Below, in pieces: positions 55,019 through 63,957 of a DNA stretch of 64,000 bases. How positions within the stretch are numbered: the first letter of the stretch is position 1; every line of letters starts with the position of its first letter. Made by a program: the position numbers and the translations under genes. Source of the stretch: Chryseobacterium rhizosphaerae (GTDB lineage: Bacteria; Bacteroidota; Bacteroidia; Flavobacteriales; Weeksellaceae); NCBI RefSeq assembly GCF_003385455.1, contig NZ_QNUF01000001.1, forward strand, positions 62,001 through 126,000, in the 5' to 3' direction. The notes beneath the pieces were generated by a model that did no database searches, was not told the origin of the DNA, and was given only the letters and a program-made list of their open reading frames with translations.

Positions 55019-55729
55019 TTATTCAAATAGCTCAGCGGTGTCCAGTACGGAAACTTTCCCGTCTTCACATCGGATTGCTTCGCCCGGGAAGTTCTGGATC
55101 ATATGATAATCATGTGTTGCCATTACTACTGCGGCTCCATTTTCAAGGGCTACCTGCTTTAGTAAAGTCATAATTTCATTAGAGGTTTCCGGATCCAGGT
55201 TTCCTGTTGGCTCATCCGCCAGGATAAGGTCCGGGTGATTCAGTAAAGCTCTTGCAATGGCAATACGCTGCTGTTCTCCTCCGGAAAGCTCGTGTGGCAT
55301 TTTATGCTTTTTACTTTTCATGTTCACGCTTCCCAATACCTCATTGATACGGTCTTCCATTTTTACTTTATCATTCCATCCTGTAGCTTCAAGGACGAAT
55401 TTTAAGTTCTTTTCAACAGTTCTGTCTGAAAGTAACTGGAAATCCTGGAATACAATTCCTAATTTTCTTCTAAGGTTTGGAATGTCAGAAGGTTTTAGCT
55501 TTGCCAGCTCAAATCCAACAACAGATCCATGCCCTGATGCTAATGGAATATGACCGTAAAGGGTTTTTAAAAGTGAGCTTTTTCCGGAACCTGTTTTTCC
55601 GATAAGATAGCAGAATCTACCTTTCTTAATGTTAAGATTTACATCAGTAAGAACAGTGAAGTTTTTTTGTGCAATCTTTGCATGCTGCAAACTTATGATA
55701 TTGTCTCCGGAGATATTTGTATGTGGCAT
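55019..55729 (-). CDS. ftsE: cell division ATP-binding protein FtsE
   Basis: 236 residues of an ABC ATPase: Walker A GKTGSGKSS (44-52), Q-loop in VFQDFQLL, signature LSGGEQQRIAIARAL, Walker B LILADEPTG and the H-loop ATHDY. SDRTVEKNLKFVLEATGW resembles FtsE. With FtsX it controls peptidoglycan hydrolases at the septum. ftsX is not adjacent, as in other Bacteroidota, so the name rests on sequence alone; LolD-type identity cannot be fully excluded. Confidence 0.85.
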   Translation of the reverse strand: MPHTNISGDNIISLQHAKIAQKNFTVLTDVNLNIKKGRFCYLIGKTGSGKSSLLKTLYGHIPLASGHGSVVGFELAKLKPSDIPNLRRKLGIVFQDFQLLSDRTVEKNLKFVLEATGWNDKVKMEDRINEVLGSVNMKSKKHKMPHELSGGEQQRIAIARALLNHPDLILADEPTGNLDPETSNEIMTLLKQVALENGAAVVMATHDYHMIQNFPGEAIRCEDGKVSVLDTAELFE

Positions 55730-55828
55730 AATTTAATTTTAAAGGCTGTTTTCTAACAAAATTTTTCAACTTTTAAAAATAGAAAAAGAAGTTTATACAA
55801 CCTAAATTTTAGTAAATTTTAACAACAA

Positions 55829-55862
55829 AAAATGCCTGAAAAAGATCTTTTCAAGCATGATT
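55829..55862 (-). terminator. terminator after rpmH
   Basis: Imperfect stem GCTTGAAAAGATC paired with its near complement (55835-55855), followed by T6 on the minus strand. Confidence 0.7.
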
Positions 55863-55882
55863 TGTATATGATAAGGTAGAAA

Positions 55883-56041
55883 TTATCTCTTAGCGCGTGC
55901 AGCACTTACAGTTAAACTCTTTCTGCCTTTAGCTCTTCTCGCAGCCAAAACTCTTCTTCCATTTGGCGTAGACATTCTTTCTCTGAAACCGTGTTTGTTT
56001 CTTCTTTTTCTTTCTGATGGCTGGAATGTTCTTTTACTCAT
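55883..56041 (-). CDS. rpmH: 50S ribosomal protein L34
   Basis: A 52-residue protein read on the minus strand, too short for a typical ORF cut-off. It begins [20 protein letters not shown] and contains [19 protein letters not shown], which are diagnostic of L34. Its -7 box is at 56086 and its terminator at 55829. rnpA does not follow, unlike the gene order at many origins, and I saw no oriC motifs here. Confidence 0.97.
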   Translation of the reverse strand: MSKRTFQPSERKRRNKHGFRERMSTPNGRRVLAARRAKGRKSLTVSAARAKR

Positions 56042-56085
56042 TACTATATATTTAAATCGTAATTAATCTATTTATTTTCAGGTTG

Positions 56086-56093
56086 CAAAGATA
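56086..56093 (-). promoter_or_regulatory. rpmH promoter -7 box
   Basis: TATCTTTG followed by C on the minus strand, 44 bases before the rpmH ATG. Confidence 0.55.
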
Positions 56094-56236
56094 TAGAAAT
56101 TTTTATAAGCTACAAATTTTCACTATCTTTTTTTAAAATTATTTGAAATGTTTTTTAATCAGAAACTTACAAATCCCTAATCAGAAACGAAATTCTGTGT
56201 GCAAAAATAATATTTAAATGATTTATATAAAAGCTT

Positions 56237-56244
56237 TATCTTTG
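56237..56244 (+). promoter_or_regulatory. promoter -7 box of the DHH phosphoesterase gene
   Basis: TATCTTTG, 33 bases before the ATG at 56278. It lies inside the longer reading frame from 56218, so the later start is favoured. Confidence 0.6.
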
Positions 56245-56277
56245 AAAACTTTAATTTTAACGAAAATAAACACAACG

Positions 56278-57294
56278 ATGTTTACACCAGCAGAACTTTT
56301 AGAAATCAATACATTACTTAAACCTGAAAACAAAATAGTTATTCTTACCCACTATAACCCGGATGGAGATGCTATTGGTTCCAGTCTGGGATTGAAACAT
56401 TATCTGAAAGCCAAAGGGATTCTTGCTGAAGTGATTGTTCCTAATGATTTTCCGAAATTTTTAAAGTGGATGCCGGAATCTAAAAAAGTAATCATTGCTG
56501 AATACAAGAAAAAGCTGGCTTCCGATATGATTGCTGGAGCTGACGTGATTTTCTGTCTGGATTTTAATGCTCCATCAAGAATTGGCCTATTGGGAGACTG
56601 GTTGGTTAAAGCACAGGGTAAAAAAATTCTTATTGACCATCACCAGCAGCCTGAACAATTTGATTATGTATATTCTGATACGGTCATTCCGGCTACCTCA
56701 CAGATGATCTATCATTTTATCGAAGTGATGGATGATGAAAAACTGGTGGATCAGGATGTTGCAGAATGTCTTTATACAGGTATTATGACTGATACAGGTG
56801 GTTTCCGTTTTCGTTCTACAAGCGCTGCTACGCATAGAATAATAGCTAATCTTATAGAAAAAGGGGCAGACCCTGCAATGATAACTTCCAATACGTGGGA
56901 TACCAATACGGTTTCCCGTCTTCATTTACTGGCTTTAATCCTGGGGAGAATAGAAGTAGTGAATGAGGGTACGGTAGCTGTTTTAAGCCTTACGAGAAAC
57001 GAACTTAAAGAATATGGTTTCCAAAAAGGGGATACAGAAGGATTTGTAAATTACGGACTAAGTATTGCCGGAGTGAAAATGGCCGCATTTTTTATGGAAG
57101 ACCTTTATGAGAATTTCATTAAAATTTCTTTCAGAAGTAAGGATGATGTAGATGTAAATCAGTTTTCCAGAAAATACTTTAGCGGTGGCGGGCATATTAA
57201 TGCTGCAGGTGGAAAATCTTACGATTCATTGGCGGGAACTATTGAAAATTTCAAGCAATACATTGGAAAGGAAGAATTTTTAAATATGAAATAA
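56278..57294 (+). CDS. DHH/DHHA1 family phosphoesterase (NrnA-like)
   Basis: The ATG at 56278 gives MFTPAELLEINTLL and 338 residues; an earlier in-frame ATG at 56218 lies upstream of the -7 box. DHH-type motifs: HYNPDGDAIGSSLG, CLDFN, DHHQQPEQF, DTGGFRF, and the C-terminal DHHA1 motif GGGHINAAGG. NrnA-type enzymes degrade nano-RNA and 3'-phosphoadenosine 5'-phosphate, and others act on cyclic dinucleotides; motifs do not separate these. No membrane or PAS part is present. Confidence 0.92.
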   Translation: MFTPAELLEINTLLKPENKIVILTHYNPDGDAIGSSLGLKHYLKAKGILAEVIVPNDFPKFLKWMPESKKVIIAEYKKKLASDMIAGADVIFCLDFNAPSRIGLLGDWLVKAQGKKILIDHHQQPEQFDYVYSDTVIPATSQMIYHFIEVMDDEKLVDQDVAECLYTGIMTDTGGFRFRSTSAATHRIIANLIEKGADPAMITSNTWDTNTVSRLHLLALILGRIEVVNEGTVAVLSLTRNELKEYGFQKGDTEGFVNYGLSIAGVKMAAFFMEDLYENFIKISFRSKDDVDVNQFSRKYFSGGGHINAAGGKSYDSLAGTIENFKQYIGKEEFLNMK

Positions 57295-57366
57295 TTAAAT
57301 AATAGTTTGTTTTTAATTTGGATTTATTGTACTTTAGGAAAGTAAATCACTAAAAAACAAACCATT

Positions 57367-58959
57367 ATGAAAACAAAATTACTAGCATTCTTGCTTGCAT
57401 TGCCGCTTTTTGCCAATGCACAATTTTCTCAAAACTTTGATGCAGGGACTACAACACCTGCAGGTTGGTCTGTCATTAACGGCGGAGATCTCAATGGATT
57501 TATCTTTGGTCCCGGAGCTCCGAGAAGTGTGTATTCATTACCCAATGCTGCACAAATTAATTATTCGGCTTCCGCACATGACGACTATTTAGTAACACCT
57601 GCAATTACTGTAACAGCAGGTGTTAATGACAGATTAACTTATTTTGTAAAAAATCAGGATCCTAACTATGTGGAAAGCTATGCTGTTAAATTATCCACCA
57701 CAACGGCTACGGCAGCAGCGTTTACCACTGTCCTTACTCCGGTTGCTCTGGCACCTAATAAATGGACTTTCTTCTCTGTAGATTTATCAGCCTATGTAGG
57801 ACAAACAGTATATCTGGGTTTCCAGGCTACTTCTGCAGATATGTTCAGGCTGTTGTTTGATAATATAAACAGTGATACTGCTCCTACTGCTGTTCCTAAC
57901 TGTGCTGCATTGGTATCCCCAAGCAATGGACAGACAGGCGTAAATCCAAATGCAGCAACATTGACATGGTCAGCACCAACTTCTGGCGCTGCAGTAGACA
58001 GCTATGAGGTATATCTTGATACCAATCCAAACCCTACAACTTTAGTTCCAAGCAGCTATTTATTTGCTGATTTTAATAATCTGCTAGGGAATACCACTTA
58101 TTATTGGAAAGTGGTGGCGAAAAATGCTGCAGGTGTAGCGGTTGCATGCCAGACGAATAGTTTTGTAACAGGAGATTCATTTGCTCCTTATTGCTTTGGA
58201 AACCTACTATTCACCAGCGGAGTGGAGCCTATTACTTCAGTTCAGTTCAGTAATATGACCAATACTTCCTCGGAGGCATTAACAAGCTCTTCTCATGAAA
58301 ATTTTGCCAATAAAGTAGCCTCTGTAGAACAGGGAGGAACTTATCCGATTACATTTAAAGGAAATACAGATGGTAATAATGCTACTAAGATTGTAGTATA
58401 TATTGACTGGAACCAGGATGGAGATTTCTTAGATGCGGGAGAAGTGTATTTCGGTACTGCCGGTACTGCGGTAACGATAACGAATTCTACAGGTATAGAT
58501 GCTATAACAGCAACTGGAAACATCGCTGTTCCTGCCACTGCTACATTAGGAAAAACAAGAATGAGAGTGAAAAAGAATTATGCAACCGGAACAACATTTT
58601 ATTTAAGTCCTTGTTATTCTTCAGGGGGAACTCTTGCCGCTGTTTCAGGAACCAGTGGCTATGGCCAGGCTGAAGATTACAGTGTTATGGTAGTTCCTAC
58701 AGGAACGCTTGCCGTTAATGAAACTAAGGCCAAATCAGCCCTTGCCGTCTATCCGAATCCTATGAAAGATATTTTGAATATTGCTACAGCTGATAAGAAA
58801 ATAACAGAGGTAACGTTCTATTCTGCTGAAGGTAGATTAGTGAAATCTGTTAAAGAAAATATTTCCGCTGTTAATACGGATGATTTGAAATCAGGAGTGT
58901 ATGTGGTAAAAGTAAAAACATCAGATTCTGAACAGACGTTCAAAGTGATTAAAGAATAG
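57367..58959 (+). CDS. T9SS type A secreted protein with choice-of-anchor J, FN3 and GEVED domains
   Basis: 530 residues; signal peptide ending FANAQ. Then a cleaved-adhesin/choice-of-anchor J domain (FSQNFDAGTTTPAGWSV, DDYLVTPAI, about 20-175), a fibronectin III-like unit (LVSPSNGQTGV to YYWKVVAKN, 178-265), and a GEVED domain (YIDWNQDGDFLDAGE, TRMRVKKNY, GYGQAEDYSVMV, 340-445). The C-terminal 75 residues are the type A sorting domain (VYPNPMKDIL to FKVIKE). No catalytic motif seen, so it is probably an adhesin or binding protein on the surface. Confidence 0.9.
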   Translation: MKTKLLAFLLALPLFANAQFSQNFDAGTTTPAGWSVINGGDLNGFIFGPGAPRSVYSLPNAAQINYSASAHDDYLVTPAITVTAGVNDRLTYFVKNQDPNYVESYAVKLSTTTATAAAFTTVLTPVALAPNKWTFFSVDLSAYVGQTVYLGFQATSADMFRLLFDNINSDTAPTAVPNCAALVSPSNGQTGVNPNAATLTWSAPTSGAAVDSYEVYLDTNPNPTTLVPSSYLFADFNNLLGNTTYYWKVVAKNAAGVAVACQTNSFVTGDSFAPYCFGNLLFTSGVEPITSVQFSNMTNTSSEALTSSSHENFANKVASVEQGGTYPITFKGNTDGNNATKIVVYIDWNQDGDFLDAGEVYFGTAGTAVTITNSTGIDAITATGNIAVPATATLGKTRMRVKKNYATGTTFYLSPCYSSGGTLAAVSGTSGYGQAEDYSVMVVPTGTLAVNETKAKSALAVYPNPMKDILNIATADKKITEVTFYSAEGRLVKSVKENISAVNTDDLKSGVYVVKVKTSDSEQTFKVIKE

Positions 58960-58976
58960 TAAATAACTGATTCATA

Positions 58977-59789
58977 TTATAAGCTCTCAATCTGAGAGCT
59001 TTTTTTATACCCTTTTTCTTCTAATTCAATACATGTATATTCATAGACCTGCTGAAACATTTCGTCCATGTATTTCTTATTAAAAAGGCTGAACTTTGTC
59101 ATCTTGGGAGGGTCTAAAAATATATTGCAGTATTTCACTTTAGAATAAACGGATTTTGCAATGGCTAAGTGAAGTATGCGGTCAAATTCTTTCATCAGAC
59201 TCATCTTTTTTAATTCATCATAGCTTATTGAATTCACATGGGAGGCGATCAGGAAATCACATTTATTCACAATAGGCTCAATGGGTAGGTTGTCCAAAAC
59301 ACCACCGTCTACATAGATTTTGTCTCCTATTCTTACAGGAGGAAGGATGAAAGGTACGCTAGATGAAGCCAGCAAAGGGCCAAAAAGTTCTCCTTCAGAG
59401 AAAAAATCAACAATACCATGGGTCATTTCCGTGGCAGTGACATAAACCGGTATTTTTAAAATATTGAAATTATCTTCGGGAAAATAATCTTTAAAAAGTT
59501 TTAAAATAAAATTGGAACTGAAAATTCCATTTTTTGACAGCTTCAGAGATGACCTTGAAAAAAAAGAAGTATGTTTGACGATTTCCATCATCTCATCAGG
59601 TGTCTTTCCAAAAGAATAGAAAGCGCCTATAATAGAGCCGGCACTGGTTCCGGAAATAATTTGTGGTTTCAGATTATATTCTTCCAGGGCCTTCAGAACG
59701 GCAATATGTGCAATCCCACGCATTCCTCCGCCTGAAAGAGTAAGGCCGATAACTGGTGGTTTCTTTTTTTTGAACGAGAATAAACCCAT
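58977..59789 (-). CDS. patatin-like phospholipase
   Basis: 270 residues. Oxyanion loop SGGGMRG (about 19-25), nucleophile S49 in GTSAG, and the dyad Asp in VDGGVLDNLP. These are the full catalytic motifs of patatin-like lipases. No signal peptide, so cytoplasmic or membrane-associated from inside; it lacks the C-terminal barrel of PlpD-type enzymes. It starts 48 bases after the lipoprotein gene and may belong to the same unit. Confidence 0.93.
   Translation of the reverse strand: MGLFSFKKKKPPVIGLTLSGGGMRGIAHIAVLKALEEYNLKPQIISGTSAGSIIGAFYSFGKTPDEMMEIVKHTSFFSRSSLKLSKNGIFSSNFILKLFKDYFPEDNFNILKIPVYVTATEMTHGIVDFFSEGELFGPLLASSSVPFILPPVRIGDKIYVDGGVLDNLPIEPIVNKCDFLIASHVNSISYDELKKMSLMKEFDRILHLAIAKSVYSKVKYCNIFLDPPKMTKFSLFNKKYMDEMFQQVYEYTCIELEEKGYKKSSQIESL
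58978..59006 (+). terminator. terminator after the T9SS type A gene
   Basis: AAGCTCTCA / TGAGAGCTT stem followed by TTTTTTT; it overlaps the last codons of the convergent patatin gene. Confidence 0.8.
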
Positions 59790-59837
59790 TGCGTCAATTA
59801 TGCTTTACTAATATACAGGATTTTTTATAAATGCTGA

Positions 59838-60659
59838 TTATGGCTCATCACAGTCAGCATCTATCTTGATGAAAAGGGATTCGAATTCTTGATTCATCCT
59901 GCCATCATGTGAGGGGCTCTGGATTTCACCGTTCATACAGTTTCCCCATCCAAAGGTAATCAGGTCTATGGCAGCATAATCCTTTTTGTCCGGTGAATTG
60001 AGGTGTTCGTTAAACAGGTTGATAATTCTTTCCGGATCTGCATTCATTTTACTCATCTGTTCTCTCAGTTTTTTCCATTCCGAAAACATCTGTTCATCCG
60101 TTGAGTTTAAGGCAGTGGTAAAATTCCGGCATTTGTTACCGGTATTACTTTTTAGAAGTATTGATGGATCAGAATAAGCTGCTATCCGCAATTTTTCCAT
60201 TTCATACTTTTGTAGAAGTGATTCATATTGCAGCTTTTTTATATTTTGCCAATAGGGTACATTGACGACTGTAAGATGCTCGAGAAAAGCTTTTTTCTCA
60301 GCAAAATCCTTATCTAATTTTGCCAGGATTTTGGCATTATCACGTCTTATTTCCGTAAGGTCCTGAAGACTAAATACAGATGGAGTATCAAGCATGATTC
60401 CTCTCAGGTCAAACCACAGTGTATAGGCTCCTTTAATTTCTTCTTCAGTGTATTTATTGGCATCAAAATATCCCTTGCTGGTGCATAGATCGGTTACGAA
60501 ATTGAAAACCTGCTGATTGGGTTTTGTGGGTACCGTATCGCTTTTTTTCGTTGTTTGAACAGTAAGAGAGTCGGCAGGAATCTTGTCGGTAGAAATTTGT
60601 TTTTCTTTTTTACAGCTTAATAATGTAAGAAAGAAAATCGTGTATATAGCGGATTTCAT
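59838..60659 (-). CDS. hypothetical lipoprotein
   Basis: 273 residues; lipobox LLSC (Cys16) followed by a Lys/Thr-rich spacer to about residue 48. The rest is charged and helical (long stretches with EKKAFLEHL, MEKLRIAAY, KKLREQMSKM) with four cysteines, including ends CRNF, GNCMNG and DADCDEP. I do not recognise a family. It lies six bases after the alpha/beta hydrolase gene and is probably co-translated with it. Confidence 0.78.
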   Translation of the reverse strand: MKSAIYTIFFLTLLSCKKEKQISTDKIPADSLTVQTTKKSDTVPTKPNQQVFNFVTDLCTSKGYFDANKYTEEEIKGAYTLWFDLRGIMLDTPSVFSLQDLTEIRRDNAKILAKLDKDFAEKKAFLEHLTVVNVPYWQNIKKLQYESLLQKYEMEKLRIAAYSDPSILLKSNTGNKCRNFTTALNSTDEQMFSEWKKLREQMSKMNADPERIINLFNEHLNSPDKKDYAAIDLITFGWGNCMNGEIQSPSHDGRMNQEFESLFIKIDADCDEP

Positions 60660-60665
60660 AGATTT

Positions 60666-61448
60666 TTAAAATACAAGCTTTTTAGGGAGGTTATGTAAAA
60701 GCTCAGTGTTGATAATTTCTGCACAGATACCTGGTTTTTCCCAGTGGCCATTGTGACCACAGTCTAATACATAAGATTTTATATTGGTTCTGTCCGGAAG
60801 GTTTTTAATGGTGATATCTGTTTTTACAGCATTGTCATGTTTACCTGCCAGTACCAGTATTTTAGCCTCCAGGTTTTCCATGATGTGTTTTTTGTCTGTT
60901 CTTTCTACCATCCCTTTTACGCAGGCCAATGCTCCTAAATTGTTCGTGGAAAGAGCTGTTGCAAGGGCCACTTCAATTTTGCCTTCAAGGATATCTTTTT
61001 CATTTGGGTTGAATAAATTGGGAATTCCCGCTCTTGCATAATGGGCAAATGCGTCCTTAATGATTCTGTAGCTTTTTATACGCTGTTGTTTTTTCTCTTC
61101 ATCATCCGGGAAATAAGTAGAGAAGAACAACGTCAAACTTTTTAAAGAATCGGGATATTTCTCGGCAAAAGCCAATGAAGTATAACCTCCCATAGAATGT
61201 CCCAATAGGTGTACTTTTTCTAAATTCTGATGATCCAAAACTTTTTTTACCTCCTCTGCCATCAGTTCCATGGTGTGAACTTCACCCAGAATTTCAGATT
61301 GTCCATGACCGGGCAGATCAATTTTTAAAAGTGAAAAATCTTTGGAAAGATGAGGCTCCATATCACTCCATATAGAGAGGTTTTCCATAAAACCATGAAG
61401 GAGTACTAAAGTTTCTTTTCCGTTTCCTTTTTTTTCAAAGTTCAGCAT
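60666..61448 (-). CDS. alpha/beta hydrolase
   Basis: 260 residues of the alpha/beta hydrolase fold: oxyanion HGFMEN, nucleophile S85 in GHSMGG, and the catalytic His in CGHNGHWEKPG near the C-terminus. The GHSMG elbow and short cap suggest an esterase or a MenH/BioH-type enzyme; the substrate is not visible. No signal peptide. First of the possible hydrolase-lipoprotein-patatin unit. Confidence 0.9.
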   Translation of the reverse strand: MLNFEKKGNGKETLVLLHGFMENLSIWSDMEPHLSKDFSLLKIDLPGHGQSEILGEVHTMELMAEEVKKVLDHQNLEKVHLLGHSMGGYTSLAFAEKYPDSLKSLTLFFSTYFPDDEEKKQQRIKSYRIIKDAFAHYARAGIPNLFNPNEKDILEGKIEVALATALSTNNLGALACVKGMVERTDKKHIMENLEAKILVLAGKHDNAVKTDITIKNLPDRTNIKSYVLDCGHNGHWEKPGICAEIINTELLHNLPKKLVF

Positions 61449-61520
61449 GATATCAAAATTATAAAAGGTTAAAATAAGGCAGAGGATCTCCAGGAAACTC
61501 CTGCTGATTCAAATGTAAAC

Positions 61521-61549
61521 AAAAAAGAGCATTTTTAAAATGCTCTTTC
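61521..61549 (-). terminator. terminator of the exbD-like gene
   Basis: AAAGAGCATTTT / AAAATGCTCTTT stem with T/A flanks, just past the stop at 61554. Confidence 0.8.
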
Positions 61550-61553
61550 TCTT

Positions 61554-62072
61554 TTATTGAACTAAGTCTTTATAAACCTTTGTTTCCCAAGGTTTGATAT
61601 CTGCAACGCCATAACGCTCTTTTTTTGCAATAGCAAGGTTGTCAAGCATATCTACAAAATTTTTATAATTGGCTTCATCAGTCGGTTTGATAATGACGGT
61701 GAAGTTTTGAGGTTTAGGAGCATTTTTGTATGCCTCAGCAATGATTTTTGAAATTTTTATCCCACTGAAATCGGTCTCTTTCAGGTTGTTTGTATTTAAA
61801 TCTGTTGCATTGCTCTGATGATAAAATACCCGGTTGTCTTTTCCAAGAATAAATGTCACCTGATTTTCCTGGTCCATTACGATAGGCCCTGAAGGGGGAT
61901 CTCCTTTTGCCGGAAGTCCCAGATCCATGACATTGGGTTTTGTAAAATTGGTAGTGAACATAAAGAAAGTAATCAATAGAAATCCCAAATCTACCATGGG
62001 AGTCATATCAACTCTTATTAATTTCTTTTTTTGCTTGCCGCCTTGTTTTTCTTGTGCGATTACTTCAGCCAT
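61554..62072 (-). CDS. ExbD/TolR family biopolymer transport protein
   Basis: 172 residues with one membrane helix (about 27-45) and a periplasmic domain. MTPMVDLGFLLITFFMF contains the conserved proton-path Asp (D29). ExbD works with ExbB to couple proton flow to TonB or related machines. Here it stands alone without exbB or tonB; Bacteroidota often carry several scattered exbD copies. The C-terminus ends YKDLVQ. Confidence 0.92.
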   Translation of the reverse strand: MAEVIAQEKQGGKQKKKLIRVDMTPMVDLGFLLITFFMFTTNFTKPNVMDLGLPAKGDPPSGPIVMDQENQVTFILGKDNRVFYHQSNATDLNTNNLKETDFSGIKISKIIAEAYKNAPKPQNFTVIIKPTDEANYKNFVDMLDNLAIAKKERYGVADIKPWETKVYKDLVQ

Positions 62073-62212
62073 AATTAATACTTTAAATGTTAAACGGTAT
62101 TTGATGAAAACTTTTAAAACCCGATCGTAGTTTGGTTGAATTCATACAAAGTTTATACCTAAATTTCTTAAATGTTATGAATTTGCAAAAATTAATTATT
62201 ATTTGGCACGAA

Positions 62213-62247
62213 AAAGCCTTATGGTATTTCAATTTCATAAGGCTTTA
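62213..62247 (-). terminator. terminator of the repeat protein gene
   Basis: AAAGCCTTATG / CATAAGGCTTT stem with T run on the minus strand, 25 bases past the stop. Confidence 0.8.
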
Positions 62248-62269
62248 AGATTTTTTAACTATATGACGT

Positions 62270-63808
62270 TTATTTCTTTAGAATTAGTTTTTCATTTAAA
62301 ATGATTTTTCCCTTATTTTCAATTTGAATCATATAAATTCCCGGAATTAGCTGAGAGGTATTTATTATTACTTTGTCTTCATGATAATTTTTAGACAATA
62401 GCTTTCTTCCGGATGTATCTGTAATGGTTACAACTGATCCATCTGGGAGATTCCTGATATTAATGAACTCTTTGGCAGGATTAGGAAAGAAAGATATAGA
62501 TTGGTTGGCTTTAGCTTCCGCGGTAGCCAATGTTGTGGTAGGCATAAGTTTTACAATCCAGAAGTCTGAAAAACCATCTGAATGATTTCCTGAAACGTCT
62601 CCGTCATTAGAGTCTGTATTACCTGCAAGAATAAATCCTCCATCTGCTGTTTCTATTGCTGAATTCAGTTGGTCTGTAGCACTTCCACCTAAGCTTTTCT
62701 CCCATATAATACTGCCTGTTGCATTAAGTTTGGCAACATAGAAGTTGTCTGTGAGGTCTGTTGAGCTCGTTGTAGTTCCCCCAATAAGATAGCCGTTATC
62801 TGATGTTAATTCAACAGATGAAGCTCCATCATAACCGGTTCCGCTGAGAAACTGTTTCCATTGAATATCTCCGGTATTGTTAAGTTTAAAAATCCAAATG
62901 TTGGGTGAATTAGTATTTCCTGTAGCATCCCCGTCTGTAGAATTACTGTTCCCTGCTACAATATATCCACCGTCTATGGTTTGCTTTATTGCGGTAGCGT
63001 AATCATCATGACTGCCCCCTATCTTTTTTTGCCATTGTAGATCTCCGGACGAATTTAATTTCATGATCAGACAGTCGCTATAAGAAATGCCTCCGATTAT
63101 GCTGTTTGTACTGCCGGCTACGATATAACCTCCTTCTGTAGTTTGCTGGATGGAGTAGGCGTAGTCTTTACTATTGCTACCATAAGATTTTTGCCACTGC
63201 AGATTTCCGGTTTGATCCAGTTTGATGATCCAGAAATCTTCCTCTCCATATGCAACGGTAACATCTCCGTTTGAAGAATTGGTATAGCCTGCGATGACAT
63301 AGCCGTTATCAGTAGTTTGTTGAATGGAATAAGCCTGTTCAACAATATCTCCTCCAAAAGTTTTTTCCCACTGAATATTCCCCGATGAATCAAGCTTTAC
63401 AATCCAATAATCAAAACTCCCGTGACTTCCTGTAACATCTCCATCTGATGAAGCAGCTGTGCCTGCGATAATATAGCCGCCATCATTTGTCTGTTGGATG
63501 GAGTTTGCTTCCTCAATACTGTTGCCTCCCAATGATTTTTGCCATTGTATCCCTCCCGAGCTGTTCAGTTTTACAATCCAATAATCAGTCATATAGAGTT
63601 GACCACCGGAGTGATTTCCTGTGACATCTCCATCGGTGGAACTTGAATGTCCTGCAACAATATAACCTCCATCGGTAGTGTGCTTGATTGACTTTGCCCA
63701 TTCTAGATTGCTTCCTCCCAGTGATTTTTGCCACTGGATATTGGGTGCTTGGGCATACATTGAAATAGAGCAGCCTAAGGCTGCCAGAATGTAAAATAAC
63801 TTTTTCAT
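62270..63808 (-). CDS. T9SS type A secreted repeat protein (beta-propeller-like)
   Basis: 512 residues; signal peptide ending MYAQA. Seven repeats of about 50-60 residues of the pattern IQWQKSLGGS..D.A.SIQQT.DGGYI.AG..NS.DGDV.G......WIVKL. The repeat number would fit a seven-bladed propeller. A type A sorting domain ends the protein (SFFPNPAKEFIN to LILKK). No catalytic motif seen. Exported by T9SS to the surface or medium; function unknown. Similar repeats (delta-60-like) are common in Flavobacteriia. Confidence 0.88.
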   Translation of the reverse strand: MKKLFYILAALGCSISMYAQAPNIQWQKSLGGSNLEWAKSIKHTTDGGYIVAGHSSSTDGDVTGNHSGGQLYMTDYWIVKLNSSGGIQWQKSLGGNSIEEANSIQQTNDGGYIIAGTAASSDGDVTGSHGSFDYWIVKLDSSGNIQWEKTFGGDIVEQAYSIQQTTDNGYVIAGYTNSSNGDVTVAYGEEDFWIIKLDQTGNLQWQKSYGSNSKDYAYSIQQTTEGGYIVAGSTNSIIGGISYSDCLIMKLNSSGDLQWQKKIGGSHDDYATAIKQTIDGGYIVAGNSNSTDGDATGNTNSPNIWIFKLNNTGDIQWKQFLSGTGYDGASSVELTSDNGYLIGGTTTSSTDLTDNFYVAKLNATGSIIWEKSLGGSATDQLNSAIETADGGFILAGNTDSNDGDVSGNHSDGFSDFWIVKLMPTTTLATAEAKANQSISFFPNPAKEFINIRNLPDGSVVTITDTSGRKLLSKNYHEDKVIINTSQLIPGIYMIQIENKGKIILNEKLILKK

Positions 63809-63906
63809 TTGCGTTTAATTTAGAATTGTTTTCTAAATATATTGAAAAAGACTTTACTTAATGAAACAAGTTAGTAAGTGTTGATCTATTTCTAATAAGT
63901 GTAAAA

Positions 63907-63938
63907 AAAAGCCTTACCAATAGAATTGATAAGGCTTA
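63907..63938 (-). terminator. terminator of the gene cut by the right edge
   Basis: AAGCCTTA / TAAGGCTT stem (63909-63936) with an extra CAAT/ATTG pairing and a T tract on the minus strand. It faces a gene coming from the right. Confidence 0.75.
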
Positions 63939-63957
63939 GTCTATTATAAAGTAGTAT

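Noticed and set aside
55730..56277. Chromosomal origin near rpmH
   Set aside because: rpmH can lie near oriC, but dnaA, rnpA and gidA are absent and I see no cluster of DnaA boxes.
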